A DNA stretch of 40,073 bases from Candidatus Nitrosopumilus sp. (GTDB taxonomy: Archaea > Thermoproteota > Nitrososphaeria > Nitrososphaerales > Nitrosopumilaceae): NCBI GenBank assembly GCA_029864805.1, contig JAOTSS010000015.1:1-40073 (forward strand), in the 5' to 3' direction. Positions 24,689 to 32,854 of the stretch are shown in pieces. A program made the translations under genes and the position numbers. The notes under the pieces were generated by a model. It was not told the origin of the DNA, did not search any database, and saw only the letters and a program-made list of their open reading frames with translations. Numbering within the stretch: position 1 is the stretch's first letter; each line of letters begins with the position of its first letter.

Positions 24689-25342
24689 ATGGTGAGTGGT
24701 AGTGAGGATAAGATGTGGGATATTCCCGATATTGCAGAGCATAACATGTCTACATCAGATTATCTAGTTGCATTTTCGGGTCAAACTCAGAATTATTGTG
24801 TAGGGATGGTAGATATGGTAAATTCAACAAAAATGGCTGCAACTTTAGGTAATGCAAAAATTTCAACATATTACCAAATATTTCTAAATTCAATGTCCAA
24901 AATTTTAAGCAGGTTTGGTGGTTTTGTGATAAAAAATATCGGAGATTGCCTATTATACTATTTTCCTGAATCTTCAAAAATAAATACAAAATTTGGATTT
25001 ATGTGTTGTCTTGAGTGCAGTTTGTCAATGATTGAAAATCATGATAACATCTGCAATGCATTAAACCAAAGTGATCTTCCTTGTGTTGATTACCGTATTA
25101 GTGCCGATTATGGTTCTGTGATCTTAATGAGAACAAACAATTCTGATTCTCCTGATATGCTTGGTCCTCCAGTTAACATGTGTACCAAGATTAACCATGC
25201 AGCAAAAACAAATGGAACAGTTATTGGAGGAGACTTGTATACAATGGTTAAAAATTTTAATGATTACAGATTCAAAAAAGTTGAAGAATTTTCACTTGGA
25301 TTCAAACATTCGTATCCTGTTTATTCTGTGAGTAGAAGATAA
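24689..25342 (+). CDS. stand-alone class III adenylate/guanylate cyclase homology domain
   Basis: A 217-aa single-domain protein. The first metal Asp is in VGMVDMVNST (about 42), and the strand RFGGFVIKNIGDCLLYYF carries the substrate Lys (about 82) and second metal Asp (about 86). SADYGSVIL and DMLGPPVNMCTKINHAAKTNG hold the adenine-binding Asp (about 156) and transition-state Asn (about 163). The last catalytic residue, normally Arg in 'NxAsR', is Lys here. The Lys/Asp pair predicts ATP rather than GTP as substrate. No sensor, HAMP or membrane part is present, so it would work as a soluble homodimer. An upstream TTG (24647) could add 14 residues. A 52-aa ORF is coupled to its stop. Confidence 0.85.
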   Translation: MVSGSEDKMWDIPDIAEHNMSTSDYLVAFSGQTQNYCVGMVDMVNSTKMAATLGNAKISTYYQIFLNSMSKILSRFGGFVIKNIGDCLLYYFPESSKINTKFGFMCCLECSLSMIENHDNICNALNQSDLPCVDYRISADYGSVILMRTNNSDSPDMLGPPVNMCTKINHAAKTNGTVIGGDLYTMVKNFNDYRFKKVEEFSLGFKHSYPVYSVSRR

Positions 25343-25500
25343 TGTTGACAGAGCCAACAAAAAAAGGAAAAGAAATTGAAGAGTATTTGAATAGTATGAA
25401 TATGGAACCTTGGTTTTACATTTATGAAAACTATGTGAGAAAGGATTCAAAAGAAAAATCAAATCAAGTAAAACAAGATTCTAGTGATCAAATTTCATAA
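25342..25500 (+). CDS. 52-aa protein coupled to the cyclase gene
   Basis: The ATG shares one base with the cyclase stop (TAATG), the usual sign of translational coupling. The peptide starts MLTEPTKKGKEIEEYL, has an aromatic patch (MEPWFYIYENYVRK) and ends in a polar Lys/Gln/Ser tail. It is soluble and probably partly disordered. No family is recognised. The tight coupling suggests a partner or regulator of the cyclase, which is inference. Nothing follows on this strand, and the next genes converge from the right. Confidence 0.6.
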   Translation: MLTEPTKKGKEIEEYLNSMNMEPWFYIYENYVRKDSKEKSNQVKQDSSDQIS

Positions 25501-25521
25501 TCCTACACAAGATTACGACAA

Positions 25522-25725
25522 TCACTTTCTGAGATGCTCATCAAGCAATCCTTTGATGTATGATACATCATCACACAAAGTACCAATTTTCTGCATATCT
25601 TCTTTAATTATTGAAACGTTTGATTCTAGTGTTGTGATTCTATTGGAGTGGTTGATTTTTGTCTTGAAAAAGTATGCCATGGGTGCAATGATTATGCTCC
25701 AAAATGGAAAATCCTCAACTGACAA
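25522..25725 (-). CDS. small membrane/coiled-coil protein, virus-like
   Basis: A 67-aa frame from a TTG at 25725; an ATG at 25764 would overlap the upstream gene by 50 nt. It has a short hydrophobic segment (FPFWSIIIAPMAYFF) and then a coiled-coil helix with NRITTLESNVSIIKEDMQK, ending YIKGLLDEHLRK. This one-helix plus coiled-coil build is common among small proteins near the tail or lysis genes of prokaryotic viruses. It is the last of three overlapping minus-strand frames. The function is unknown. Confidence 0.55.
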   Translation of the reverse strand: MSVEDFPFWSIIIAPMAYFFKTKINHSNRITTLESNVSIIKEDMQKIGTLCDDVSYIKGLLDEHLRK

Positions 25726-25981
25726 AGTTCTGGTTCTCCTTTCTTCTTGGAAGATCCCAATCATCAGGCTTTCTTATTGGCGGGTCTTTTTGCAAATCAA
25801 ACTTGAACTGGTTCATGATTTCAATTTGCTCAAACATTTCCCTTTGATTGCCGTCTTTCCACAATTCAAATAATTGCTCTAAAACTGGACACTCAAAAGA
25901 ATCATCCAAGAATTTCTCAATATTTTCCCTAGTGTAGTTCTCAGACCATGATAAAACCTGCTTGAATGATTCATGAGTCAT
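25715..25981 (-). CDS. 88-aa acidic protein, unknown, middle of virus-like operon
   Basis: The protein begins MTHESFKQVLSWSENYTREN and is mainly helical and acidic. It ends in a proline-rich stretch (KDPPIRKPDDWDLPRRKE). Its ATG overlaps the stop of the upstream frame by 4 nt (ATGA), and its stop overlaps the next frame, so all three are read from one message. No domain is recognised. Gene packing of this kind is seen in viral modules. It has no membrane segment. Confidence 0.58.
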   Translation of the reverse strand: MTHESFKQVLSWSENYTRENIEKFLDDSFECPVLEQLFELWKDGNQREMFEQIEIMNQFKFDLQKDPPIRKPDDWDLPRRKENQNFVS

Positions 25982-26295
25982 GAAATAACCTCATAGATAG
26001 TATAGGAATAATCAACTGTTGCATTGAAATTGCTTGAGAAATTACCATCGTACGCTATTGTCTCTCCAGCGGACAGTTTCTCTCCCTGCAAATCATCATG
26101 TTTTAGATTCCATTCAGGATAACTGCCATCACTCCAGACTTTTCGTGGTTTTGATGGAAATGGATAAGAGTTTGTTGTGCCTCCAAAGATATTGGGGTTT
26201 TTGGTATCATTTAGCCAAGTTGCAATCTTTTGTCCTCTGATTAATAGTCTAATTTGTGAAGCAGAGCCTACAACTCTGACTCGAGTCGAAACCAC
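25978..26295 (-). CDS. virus structural-like protein, probably 5'-truncated
   Basis: From a GTG at 26295 the frame encodes 105 aa rich in Ser, Thr, Asn and aromatic residues (IFGGTTNSYPFPSKPRKVW, LSAGETIAYDGNFSSN, YSYTIYEVIS). This is the beta-rich style of tail or capsid decoration proteins. The frame stays open upstream to 26403 and still reads as sensible protein (GTKTTADGGSGIISTIYTCP), but has no ATG, GTG or TTG there before an in-frame stop. The true start thus seems lost at a junction near 26404. The following gene is coupled by ATGA. The viral origin is by style and context only. Confidence 0.55.
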   Translation of the reverse strand: MVSTRVRVVGSASQIRLLIRGQKIATWLNDTKNPNIFGGTTNSYPFPSKPRKVWSDGSYPEWNLKHDDLQGEKLSAGETIAYDGNFSSNFNATVDYSYTIYEVIS

Positions 26296-26457
26296 TTTTA
26301 CTATTGCAGTCTTTCCAGTTGGACAGGTGTAGATAGTTGAGATAATACCGCTTCCTCCATCAGCAGTGGTTTTTGTTCCCTCTCCTGTGACTTTAAAATT
26401 GAGTTAGTTGGTACACTGGATAATAAAATTATTCTAGAAGATTCAATCCATGGTACA

Positions 26458-26643
26458 ATGACAGTTGTAATTGATAAAAATAAAAAATTGATGTGTTATT
26501 CTTGTAAAGACGATCCGCACGACAATAAATTTGTTAGATTCTGCTTAAAGAATTCTGAATTATGGGGATTTCTAAAAAAGAATAAAGTTACTTTAATCAA
26601 AACTAGAACCACAGACAAAGATATGATCCAAAAATCATCTTAA
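26458..26643 (+). CDS. 61-aa protein, possibly a fragment
   Basis: The frame runs MTVVIDKNKKLMCYSCKDDP and later LKNSELWGFLKKNKVTLIKT. The frame is also open upstream to before 26400 (VGTLDNKIILEDSIHG), without a start codon. So this may be the 3' part of a gene cut at the same junction as the virus-like frame that faces it. A single CxxC is present. No family is recognised. If it starts at the ATG it is a complete small soluble protein. Confidence 0.4.
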   Translation: MTVVIDKNKKLMCYSCKDDPHDNKFVRFCLKNSELWGFLKKNKVTLIKTRTTDKDMIQKSS

Positions 26644-26756
26644 ATCTTCACATTCAAAAAATAACTACAAATTCTAATTACACAATACTGATTTTGCCTT
26701 TAGTTCTATTCCTAACAATTCATTGAATCTATTACTAGAAAATCCAAAAATACACA

Positions 26757-26870
26757 AGCTACAAAATGCTATTCTTATGTTTTTTCTAACAGCTACATTG
26801 AAGCTATTCGTGAAGCTACATCTTTTCCTATCTTTAGCTACACTTTCTAGTCATAGTAGCTATTCGTGAA
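26757..26870. repeat. short direct repeats AGCTACA (x4) and AGCTATTCGTGAA (x2)
   Basis: AGCTACA occurs at 26757, 26791, 26814 and 26836. AGCTATTCGTGAA occurs at 26802-26814 and 26858-26870, 56 nt apart. The spacing is irregular and the units are too short for a CRISPR array. Confidence 0.6.
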
Positions 26871-26884
26871 TTCTACAAAATACC

Positions 26885-26921
26885 AAAAGATAGGGCAAAG
26901 ATAGCCTAATCCTATCTTTTT
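26885..26921. promoter_or_regulatory. inverted repeat of AAAGATAGG, operator or terminator-like hairpin
   Basis: AAAAGATAGG (26885-26894) is matched by CCTATCTTTT (26911-26920). A nested 8-bp stem, AAAGATAG/CTATCTTT (26897-26904 with 26912-26919), has a 7-nt loop and is followed by five T residues. It could end plus-strand transcripts or bind the regulator encoded 70 nt downstream. A further copy, CCTATCTTTA, is at 26827. Confidence 0.45.
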
Positions 26922-26935
26922 ACGCCTAAAAGTCC

Positions 26936-26955
26936 AATATGGAAAAGATCTGGAA
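26936..26955. repeat. 20-bp direct repeat, copy 2
   Basis: AATATGGAAAAGATCTGGAA, identical to 22878-22897. It lies 37 nt before the wHTH ATG. Within it AAAAGATCTGG resembles the nearby AAAAGATAGGG motifs. Confidence 0.7.
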
Positions 26956-26992
26956 ATAGGGTTTTAAGCAAAATTCACTATATTTCCATTAT

Positions 26993-27376
26993 ATGACAAA
27001 TCAACTCCTGGAATTCAAAAAAATTATTAGATCAAAACAAGTTTCTCAACAAAGAAAAACTGACAAGCAGACCCGAAAATTATTACTTTACTTATTTACA
27101 AGTACCAGGGGAGGATTCACCCGTTTACGAATAATCATGCATCTACTTGACAAGCCATACAATACACATCAATTAGCACAAACACTTGATCTTGATTACA
27201 AAGCAATTCAACATCATATGAAAGTACTTGAGAAAAATAACATGGTTTCAAAAATTGGTGAAAAATACGGTGCGATTTTTCATCTCTCAAACTTCCTTGA
27301 ACTGAATATTCATACTTTGGAGGAAGCAATAGACAAACTAGATAGAAAAATGAATCAGAAAAAAGTATACATGTAA
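26993..27376 (+). CDS. ArsR-like winged-helix transcription regulator
   Basis: A 127-aa protein with a basic N terminus (SKQVSQQRKTDKQTRK). It then has a clear winged helix: TRLRIIMHLLDKPYNTHQLAQTLDLDYKAIQHHMKVLEKNNMV, the ArsR/HTH_20 pattern with recognition helix YKAIQHHMKVL. The wing is IGEKYGAIFHLS, and a C-terminal helix (about 100-122, NIHTLEEAIDKLDRKM) is likely for dimerisation. No metal-binding cysteines are present, so it is not a metal sensor of the classic kind. The promoter region is rich in repeats that may be its own operators. The glutamate dehydrogenase gene follows on the same strand after 69 nt with its own promoter. Confidence 0.87.
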   Translation: MTNQLLEFKKIIRSKQVSQQRKTDKQTRKLLLYLFTSTRGGFTRLRIIMHLLDKPYNTHQLAQTLDLDYKAIQHHMKVLEKNNMVSKIGEKYGAIFHLSNFLELNIHTLEEAIDKLDRKMNQKKVYM

Positions 27377-27412
27377 TTTTACCATTTGGCGATCTAAAAT
27401 TTTGAATGAAAC

Positions 27413-27424
27413 TTAATATAATAT
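27413..27424 (+). promoter_or_regulatory. TATA-like element of the glutamate dehydrogenase gene
   Basis: TTAATATAATAT is centred at about 27418. The predicted transcription start near 27444 would give an almost leaderless mRNA beginning at the TTG start codon at 27446. Confidence 0.4.
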
Positions 27425-27445
27425 GATTAATTTTTATAAAACATC

Positions 27446-28720
27446 TTGATCAAGAATGATCCTTTTGAAAATGCAACAAAACAAGTTAACGATGCTTGTG
27501 ACATTCTTGGAATTAAAGATAAAGGATTACGTGAATATCTTGCAACCCCAAACAAAGTTTTGAGAGTAAAGATTCCAGTGACTATGGATGATGGAAAAAT
27601 TAGAATTTTTACGGGTTTTAGAAGTCAACATAATAATGATAGAGGCCCATACAAAGGCGGTATTCGTTATTTTAATCCAGAAGGTGGTGTCGAATACATG
27701 GAACGTGAAGTTATGGCACTTTCGTCTTGGATGACTTGGAAGTGTGCAATCGTTGATATTCCATTAGGTGGAGGAAAAGGCGGTATTTTTGTCAATCCTA
27801 AAACTGAAAAAATTAGTGATGCTGAACTTGAAAGAATTACAAGAGGATTTGCATACAAGATATCTGAAATTATTGGTCCTGCAAAAGATATTCCAGCCCC
27901 TGATGTTTACACAACTGGTAAAGAAATGACACAAATCATGGACACATTTAGCAAACTAAACGGAAATCAATATTCTCCAGGAGTAATCACTGGAAAACCC
28001 ATCTCCATGGGTGGTTCTCTTGCAAGAAATGTTGCAACTGGTTTAGGTGCAGCATATTGTGTAAGAGAGGCTGCAAAAACATTGAAAATTAATCTAAAAG
28101 GTGCCAAAGTTGTTTTACAAGGGTTTGGAAATGCATCTACATTTGCATGTGAATATCTTGAAAAAATGGGTGCAAAAATCATTGGTGTTAGTGACTCTAA
28201 AGGCTCAATATCTATTCCTAAGAGTGCAAAGGTAAGTAAAATTTTAGAGTATAAACAAAAACATGGCTCCGTTGTTGGATTTCCTGGAAGTAAAAAAATA
28301 TCAACTGAGGAATTACTTACTACCAAATGTGATGTTCTAGTTCCCGGTGCATTAGAAAATCAAATCGATGCAAAGATTGCAAAACATCTCAAATGTAAAA
28401 TTATTGCAGAAGCTGCAAATGGCCCAACATTGCCTGAAGCTGATCCAATTATCTATCAAAAGAAAATTCTAGTAATTCCAGATATTTTAGCAAACTCTGG
28501 CGGTGTATGTATTTCATATCTTGAATGGGTACAAAATAACATGGGATACTATTGGACATTTGATGAGGTTGCAAATAAGATGGAGAAAAATATCACTAAA
28601 GGATTCAAAGATGCTTATGAAATGTCAAAAAAACACAAGATAGACATGAGAAAGGCAACCATGGCTTTAGCAGTTGATAGAGTAGTAGAGGCCTTTAATC
28701 AGAAAGGTATATGGCCTTAA
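27446..28720 (+). CDS. gdhA: glutamate dehydrogenase (Glu/Leu/Phe/Val family)
   Basis: A 424-aa enzyme. The N-terminal domain has FRSQHNNDRGPYKGGIRY and the catalytic-Lys region KCAIVDIPLGGGKGGI, followed by the substrate/hinge part DIPAPDVYTTGKEMTQIM. The NAD(P)-binding domain begins VVLQGFGNAST. The length is that of hexameric archaeal GDHs (~420). It interconverts 2-oxoglutarate plus ammonia and glutamate; in an ammonia oxidiser it is a main entry of nitrogen into amino acids. The start is TTG, since no ATG, GTG or other TTG lies in frame before the conserved region. It is convergent with the Toprim gene after 2 nt. Confidence 0.95.
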   Translation: MIKNDPFENATKQVNDACDILGIKDKGLREYLATPNKVLRVKIPVTMDDGKIRIFTGFRSQHNNDRGPYKGGIRYFNPEGGVEYMEREVMALSSWMTWKCAIVDIPLGGGKGGIFVNPKTEKISDAELERITRGFAYKISEIIGPAKDIPAPDVYTTGKEMTQIMDTFSKLNGNQYSPGVITGKPISMGGSLARNVATGLGAAYCVREAAKTLKINLKGAKVVLQGFGNASTFACEYLEKMGAKIIGVSDSKGSISIPKSAKVSKILEYKQKHGSVVGFPGSKKISTEELLTTKCDVLVPGALENQIDAKIAKHLKCKIIAEAANGPTLPEADPIIYQKKILVIPDILANSGGVCISYLEWVQNNMGYYWTFDEVANKMEKNITKGFKDAYEMSKKHKIDMRKATMALAVDRVVEAFNQKGIWP

Positions 28721-28722
28721 TC

Positions 28723-29100
28723 TTAAACTAGAAAAGATTCGTAACAAACTAGTTGTTCAATAAACATTATTTTTCCATTTGTAATTAGTCTGAGTTTTCT
28801 TTTGTAAGAAAGATCAACATTTGTTCTTCTTTGTAATAATTGAATTGTTTTTCCTGTAAGGTATCTTCCCTTTCTATCTCTGTCAAAAAGTATTATGATG
28901 TTTTCATATCTTGCAGCATAGTCTGTAAAGTCTATCATTCCTTTAAACTTGTAAAATTCCAAAACTTTTCCAGAATAACCCACTTTTCTTAATGCCTTAC
29001 AATCTCTTTTTCCTTCGACAACAACTACGCTATCTTTCTTTGAGTTTAATTGTAACACAAAATTCTTCAACTCTATAATTTCTTGTTCAGAAACTAGCAC
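28723..29100 (-). CDS. small Toprim-domain protein
   Basis: A 125-aa protein made almost entirely of a Toprim fold. The catalytic Glu is in VVVVEGKRDCKALRK (about 24-38), and the DxD-type motif is IILFDRDRKGR (about 69-79). The rest (LLQRRTNVDLSYKRKLRLI) is basic. Toprim domains coordinate Mg2+ in primases, topoisomerases and nucleases (OLD, RNase M5). Stand-alone short versions are common in archaea (UPF0292/COG1658-like), probably in RNA processing or repair. Which it is cannot be read here. It converges on gdhA and is divergent from the amidotransferase gene. Confidence 0.85.
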   Translation of the reverse strand: MLVSEQEIIELKNFVLQLNSKKDSVVVVEGKRDCKALRKVGYSGKVLEFYKFKGMIDFTDYAARYENIIILFDRDRKGRYLTGKTIQLLQRRTNVDLSYKRKLRLITNGKIMFIEQLVCYESFLV

Positions 29101-29149
29101 AATATCTCATTTGTTTTAAAATATTAAGCACTTTTGGCAATGGAAAATA

Positions 29150-29833
29150 ATGTCTGATGTTTTACTAATACAAAATACTAGAATTGAGGGTTCAGGATAT
29201 CTAGGTGAACTCCTCCAAGAAGATGGGTTTGATATTAGATCAGTTAATGCAAAACACGAAAAACTCCCTGAGAAAAAATTTTCTCTAGCTGTAATTTTGG
29301 GTGCACCTGAAAGTGCAAATGATAATTTACCCTATCTTAAGGCAGAACAAAAACTTATCAAAAACTATGTGGCAGAAAATATTCCTGTTTTGGGAATATG
29401 CTTGGGTTCTCAACTAATTGCAAAAACTTTTGGTGCCAAAGTATTTTCTGGGCCTAGAAAAGAAATTGGGTTTTATGATGACTTGAAAATTTCAGATGAC
29501 TTTTCATTTTTTTCTGGTTTCAGAAACCCATTTACTGTATTTCATTGGCATGGTGATACCTTTGATTTGCCTAAAGATGCTATTAGATTAGCCTCATCGG
29601 AGCATTATCTTAATCAGGCATTTCAGTACAAAAGTGCAATTGGATTACAGTTTCATTTGGAAGTTAATGAGGAAATGATTAACTTGTGGCTAGATAATAC
29701 AGAACAAGAATTACAAAAAATTCCATATATAGATACAAAAAAAATTCGCTCAGATATTGTTGAAAATATTTCAACTGTAAATTCAAATATGAAGAATTTT
29801 TACAACAATTTTAAACATACATTCAACCTTTGA
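29150..29833 (+). CDS. class I glutamine amidotransferase-like protein
   Basis: A 227-aa protein with the full triad of class I amidotransferases: nucleophile Cys84 in LGICLGSQLIA, His169 and Glu171 in LQFHLEV. The oxyanion part is VILGAPESANDN. It resembles the GuaA-type GATase domain and the YfeJ/'GMP synthase-like' stand-alone group that removes the amide of Gln or gamma-glutamyl compounds. HWHGDTFDLP before the His is typical of this group. No synthetase partner is beside it, so the acceptor is unknown. It is upstream of the acyl-CoA synthetase on the same strand, but a 42-nt gap and an own TATA-like block suggest separate transcription. Confidence 0.88.
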   Translation: MSDVLLIQNTRIEGSGYLGELLQEDGFDIRSVNAKHEKLPEKKFSLAVILGAPESANDNLPYLKAEQKLIKNYVAENIPVLGICLGSQLIAKTFGAKVFSGPRKEIGFYDDLKISDDFSFFSGFRNPFTVFHWHGDTFDLPKDAIRLASSEHYLNQAFQYKSAIGLQFHLEVNEEMINLWLDNTEQELQKIPYIDTKKIRSDIVENISTVNSNMKNFYNNFKHTFNL

Positions 29834-29875
29834 CCAAAGTTTAATATACTTAGATTTGATTTCATCGATTAACCA

Positions 29876-31996
29876 ATGACTGCGGTGAAGAAAATTTTTG
29901 AGGAAACTATTCAAACCGATCATAAAGTTATCACTGAAGAACTATCAAAATCAATTCTCAAAACATATGATGTCAAAGTTCCACCATATGCATTAGTAAC
30001 ATCTGCTGAAGATGCAATAAAACAAGCAAAGAAGATTGGCTTTCCTCTTGTAATGAAAGTTGTATCTCCACAAATTTTACACAAGACAGATGTTGGTGGT
30101 GTTAAAGTTGGACTAGACAATGTCGATGATGTCAAAAAAACATTCAATGACATGTATGGTCGTTTATCTAAGAAAAACGGTGTTGATGTGAAAGGAATTC
30201 TTTTGGAGAAGATGGTTCCAAAAGGAGGAGTTGAATTAATAGTTGGTATACAAAATGATCCACAATTTGGTCCAATGCTCATGGCTGGATTAGGAGGCAT
30301 AATGACCGAAGTCTTCAAAGATGTTGCATTTAGAATGCTTCCAATTACAACCTCTGATGCAAAATCGATGCTAAATGAACTAAAAGGCTCAAAACTTCTC
30401 AAAGGATTCCGTGGAAGTGCCCCAATTGACATAAACATGGTTGCAAAAGCACTAGTCCAAATTGGAAAGATGGGCATCGATAATGCCGATTATATTAACA
30501 GTATTGACTTTAATCCAGTAATTGTATATCCTAAGTCTTACTTTGTAGTAGATGCAAAGATCATTTTGAATAATGAATTAAAAAAGAATTCCATTTCAAA
30601 AGTAAAACCAAACATTGAATCCATGGAGTCATTCTTTACTCCAAAGTCTGTTGCACTAGTTGGTGCATCTTCAACACCCGGAAAGATTGGTAATTCTGTA
30701 TTAGATGCACTCGGAAAACAAGATTACAAAGGTAAAGTGTATCCAATTAATCCTAAACAAGAGTCAATTCTTGGGATCAAATGTTATCCATCATTAGATG
30801 CAATCAAAGAAAAGGTTGATCTGGTTGTTGTTTGTGTTGATCTTTCAGCATGTGGACCTATTATGAAGACGTGTGCAGAAAAAGGAATTCACAATGTTGT
30901 AATAGTTTCTGGTGGCGGTAAAGAGCTTGGTGGTGACAGAGCTGCAATGGAAGCTGAAGTAAAAGAATTATCTATAAAACACAAAATTCGTGTAGTTGGT
31001 CCTAATTGTATTGGAATGTTTAATGCCGCAAATAGACTTGATTGTGCATTCCAAGGACAAGAAAGAATGGTACGTTCAAAATTAGGGCATGTTGCATTTT
31101 TCTCACAAAGTGGAACCATGGGAATTAGTATGTTGGAAAGCGCTGATGTGTTTGGTTTATCAAAAATGATTAGTTTTGGTAATCGCTCTGATGTTGATGA
31201 AGCAGACATGATATGGTATGCTGCAAACGATCCTCAAACAAAAGTAATTGGATTGTATGTTGAAGGATTTGGTGATGGTAGAAAATTCATCAATACTGCC
31301 AAACGTGTAATGAAAGAAAAGAAGAAGCCCATCGTAATTTGGAAGAGCGGCCGAACTGCTGCAGGTGCAAAACAAGCTGCATCCCATACAGGTTCTCTTG
31401 GTGGTTCAAACGCAATGATTATGGGTGCATTCAAACAAGCAGGAATTATTTCGGTTGATAGTTATCAGGAACTAGTTGGAGTTTTAAAGGCACTAGCATG
31501 GCAACCTCCTGCAAAAGGAAATCGTGTTGCTATGACTAGTAATGGTGCAGGTCCAATGATTGGTGGAATTGATCAATTAGAAAGGTTAGGTCTTACATTA
31601 GGTAAGTTGTCACCACCACTCCTCAAAAAAATCAAAGAACGTTTCCCGCCAACTGTCCCTATTCATAATGGTAATCCTGCAGATGTAGGTGGTGGAGCAA
31701 CTGCAGATGACTATAAATTTGTCATCCAGCAATTCTTAGATGAAAATAATATTGACATTGCCATGCCATGGTTTGTTTTCCAAGATGATCCACTTGAAGA
31801 AACAATAGTTGAACATCTAGATGAATTATCAAAACAAAATAAGAAACCTATTCTCGCTGGTGGGAATGGTGGCCCATACACTGAAAAAATGATAAAAATA
31901 ATTGAGAAACACAATGTTCCAGTTTACCAAGATCTTCGAACTTGGGTTGCAGCCGCATCTGCATTATACCAATGGGGCAAAATACGCGGAAAATAG
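29876..31996 (+). CDS. ADP-forming acyl-CoA synthetase, likely 3-hydroxypropionyl-CoA (or 4-hydroxybutyryl-CoA) synthetase
   Basis: A 706-aa fused synthetase. An ATP-grasp domain comes first (about 15-230; [21 protein letters not shown]), followed by the CoA-binding Rossmann domain (about 255-370; [19 protein letters not shown]) and the ligase domain with [13 protein letters not shown]. The phospho-His loop is [12 protein letters not shown]. It makes acyl-CoA with ADP formation. In Nitrosopumilus an enzyme of this type beside an enoyl-CoA hydratase activates 3-hydroxypropionate in the energy-saving 3HP/4HB cycle. The neighbouring hydratase here supports the 3-hydroxypropionate assignment, but 4-hydroxybutyrate cannot be excluded by sequence reading alone. 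Confidence 0.88.
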   Translation: MTAVKKIFEETIQTDHKVITEELSKSILKTYDVKVPPYALVTSAEDAIKQAKKIGFPLVMKVVSPQILHKTDVGGVKVGLDNVDDVKKTFNDMYGRLSKKNGVDVKGILLEKMVPKGGVELIVGIQNDPQFGPMLMAGLGGIMTEVFKDVAFRMLPITTSDAKSMLNELKGSKLLKGFRGSAPIDINMVAKALVQIGKMGIDNADYINSIDFNPVIVYPKSYFVVDAKIILNNELKKNSISKVKPNIESMESFFTPKSVALVGASSTPGKIGNSVLDALGKQDYKGKVYPINPKQESILGIKCYPSLDAIKEKVDLVVVCVDLSACGPIMKTCAEKGIHNVVIVSGGGKELGGDRAAMEAEVKELSIKHKIRVVGPNCIGMFNAANRLDCAFQGQERMVRSKLGHVAFFSQSGTMGISMLESADVFGLSKMISFGNRSDVDEADMIWYAANDPQTKVIGLYVEGFGDGRKFINTAKRVMKEKKKPIVIWKSGRTAAGAKQAASHTGSLGGSNAMIMGAFKQAGIISVDSYQELVGVLKALAWQPPAKGNRVAMTSNGAGPMIGGIDQLERLGLTLGKLSPPLLKKIKERFPPTVPIHNGNPADVGGGATADDYKFVIQQFLDENNIDIAMPWFVFQDDPLEETIVEHLDELSKQNKKPILAGGNGGPYTEKMIKIIEKHNVPVYQDLRTWVAAASALYQWGKIRGK

Positions 31997-32007
31997 ATAA
32001 CATTTAA

Positions 32008-32793
<786 letters not shown>

Positions 32794-32854
32794 TTATTTC
32801 CAATTCCCTTCTTATTTTATTCAATTTAAAAAATAGAGTTAGAGTTTTTCAACT

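Larger units (their letters stand above)
26644..26992. other. 349-nt repeat-rich spacer upstream of the wHTH gene
   Basis: There is no gene. It contains four AGCTACA words and two AGCTATTCGTGAA words (26757-26870), several AAAGATAGG motifs in both orientations (26827-26921) and copy 2 of the 20-bp repeat (26936-26955). The wHTH ATG follows at 26993. This density of repeats is not seen elsewhere in the window. Confidence 0.55.

Noticed and set aside
25484..25873. 129-codon plus-strand frame over the virus-like operon
   Set aside because: It is antisense to two overlapping minus-strand frames with coupled starts and has no RBS or recognisable domain.
26757..26870. CRISPR array in the repeat-rich spacer
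   Set aside because: Units are 7-13 nt with irregular spacing; there are no 23-37-nt repeats with even spacers and no cas genes.
29920..31434. Several long minus-strand frames within the acyl-CoA synthetase gene
   Set aside because: They are antisense shadows of a gene with complete catalytic motifs on the plus strand.
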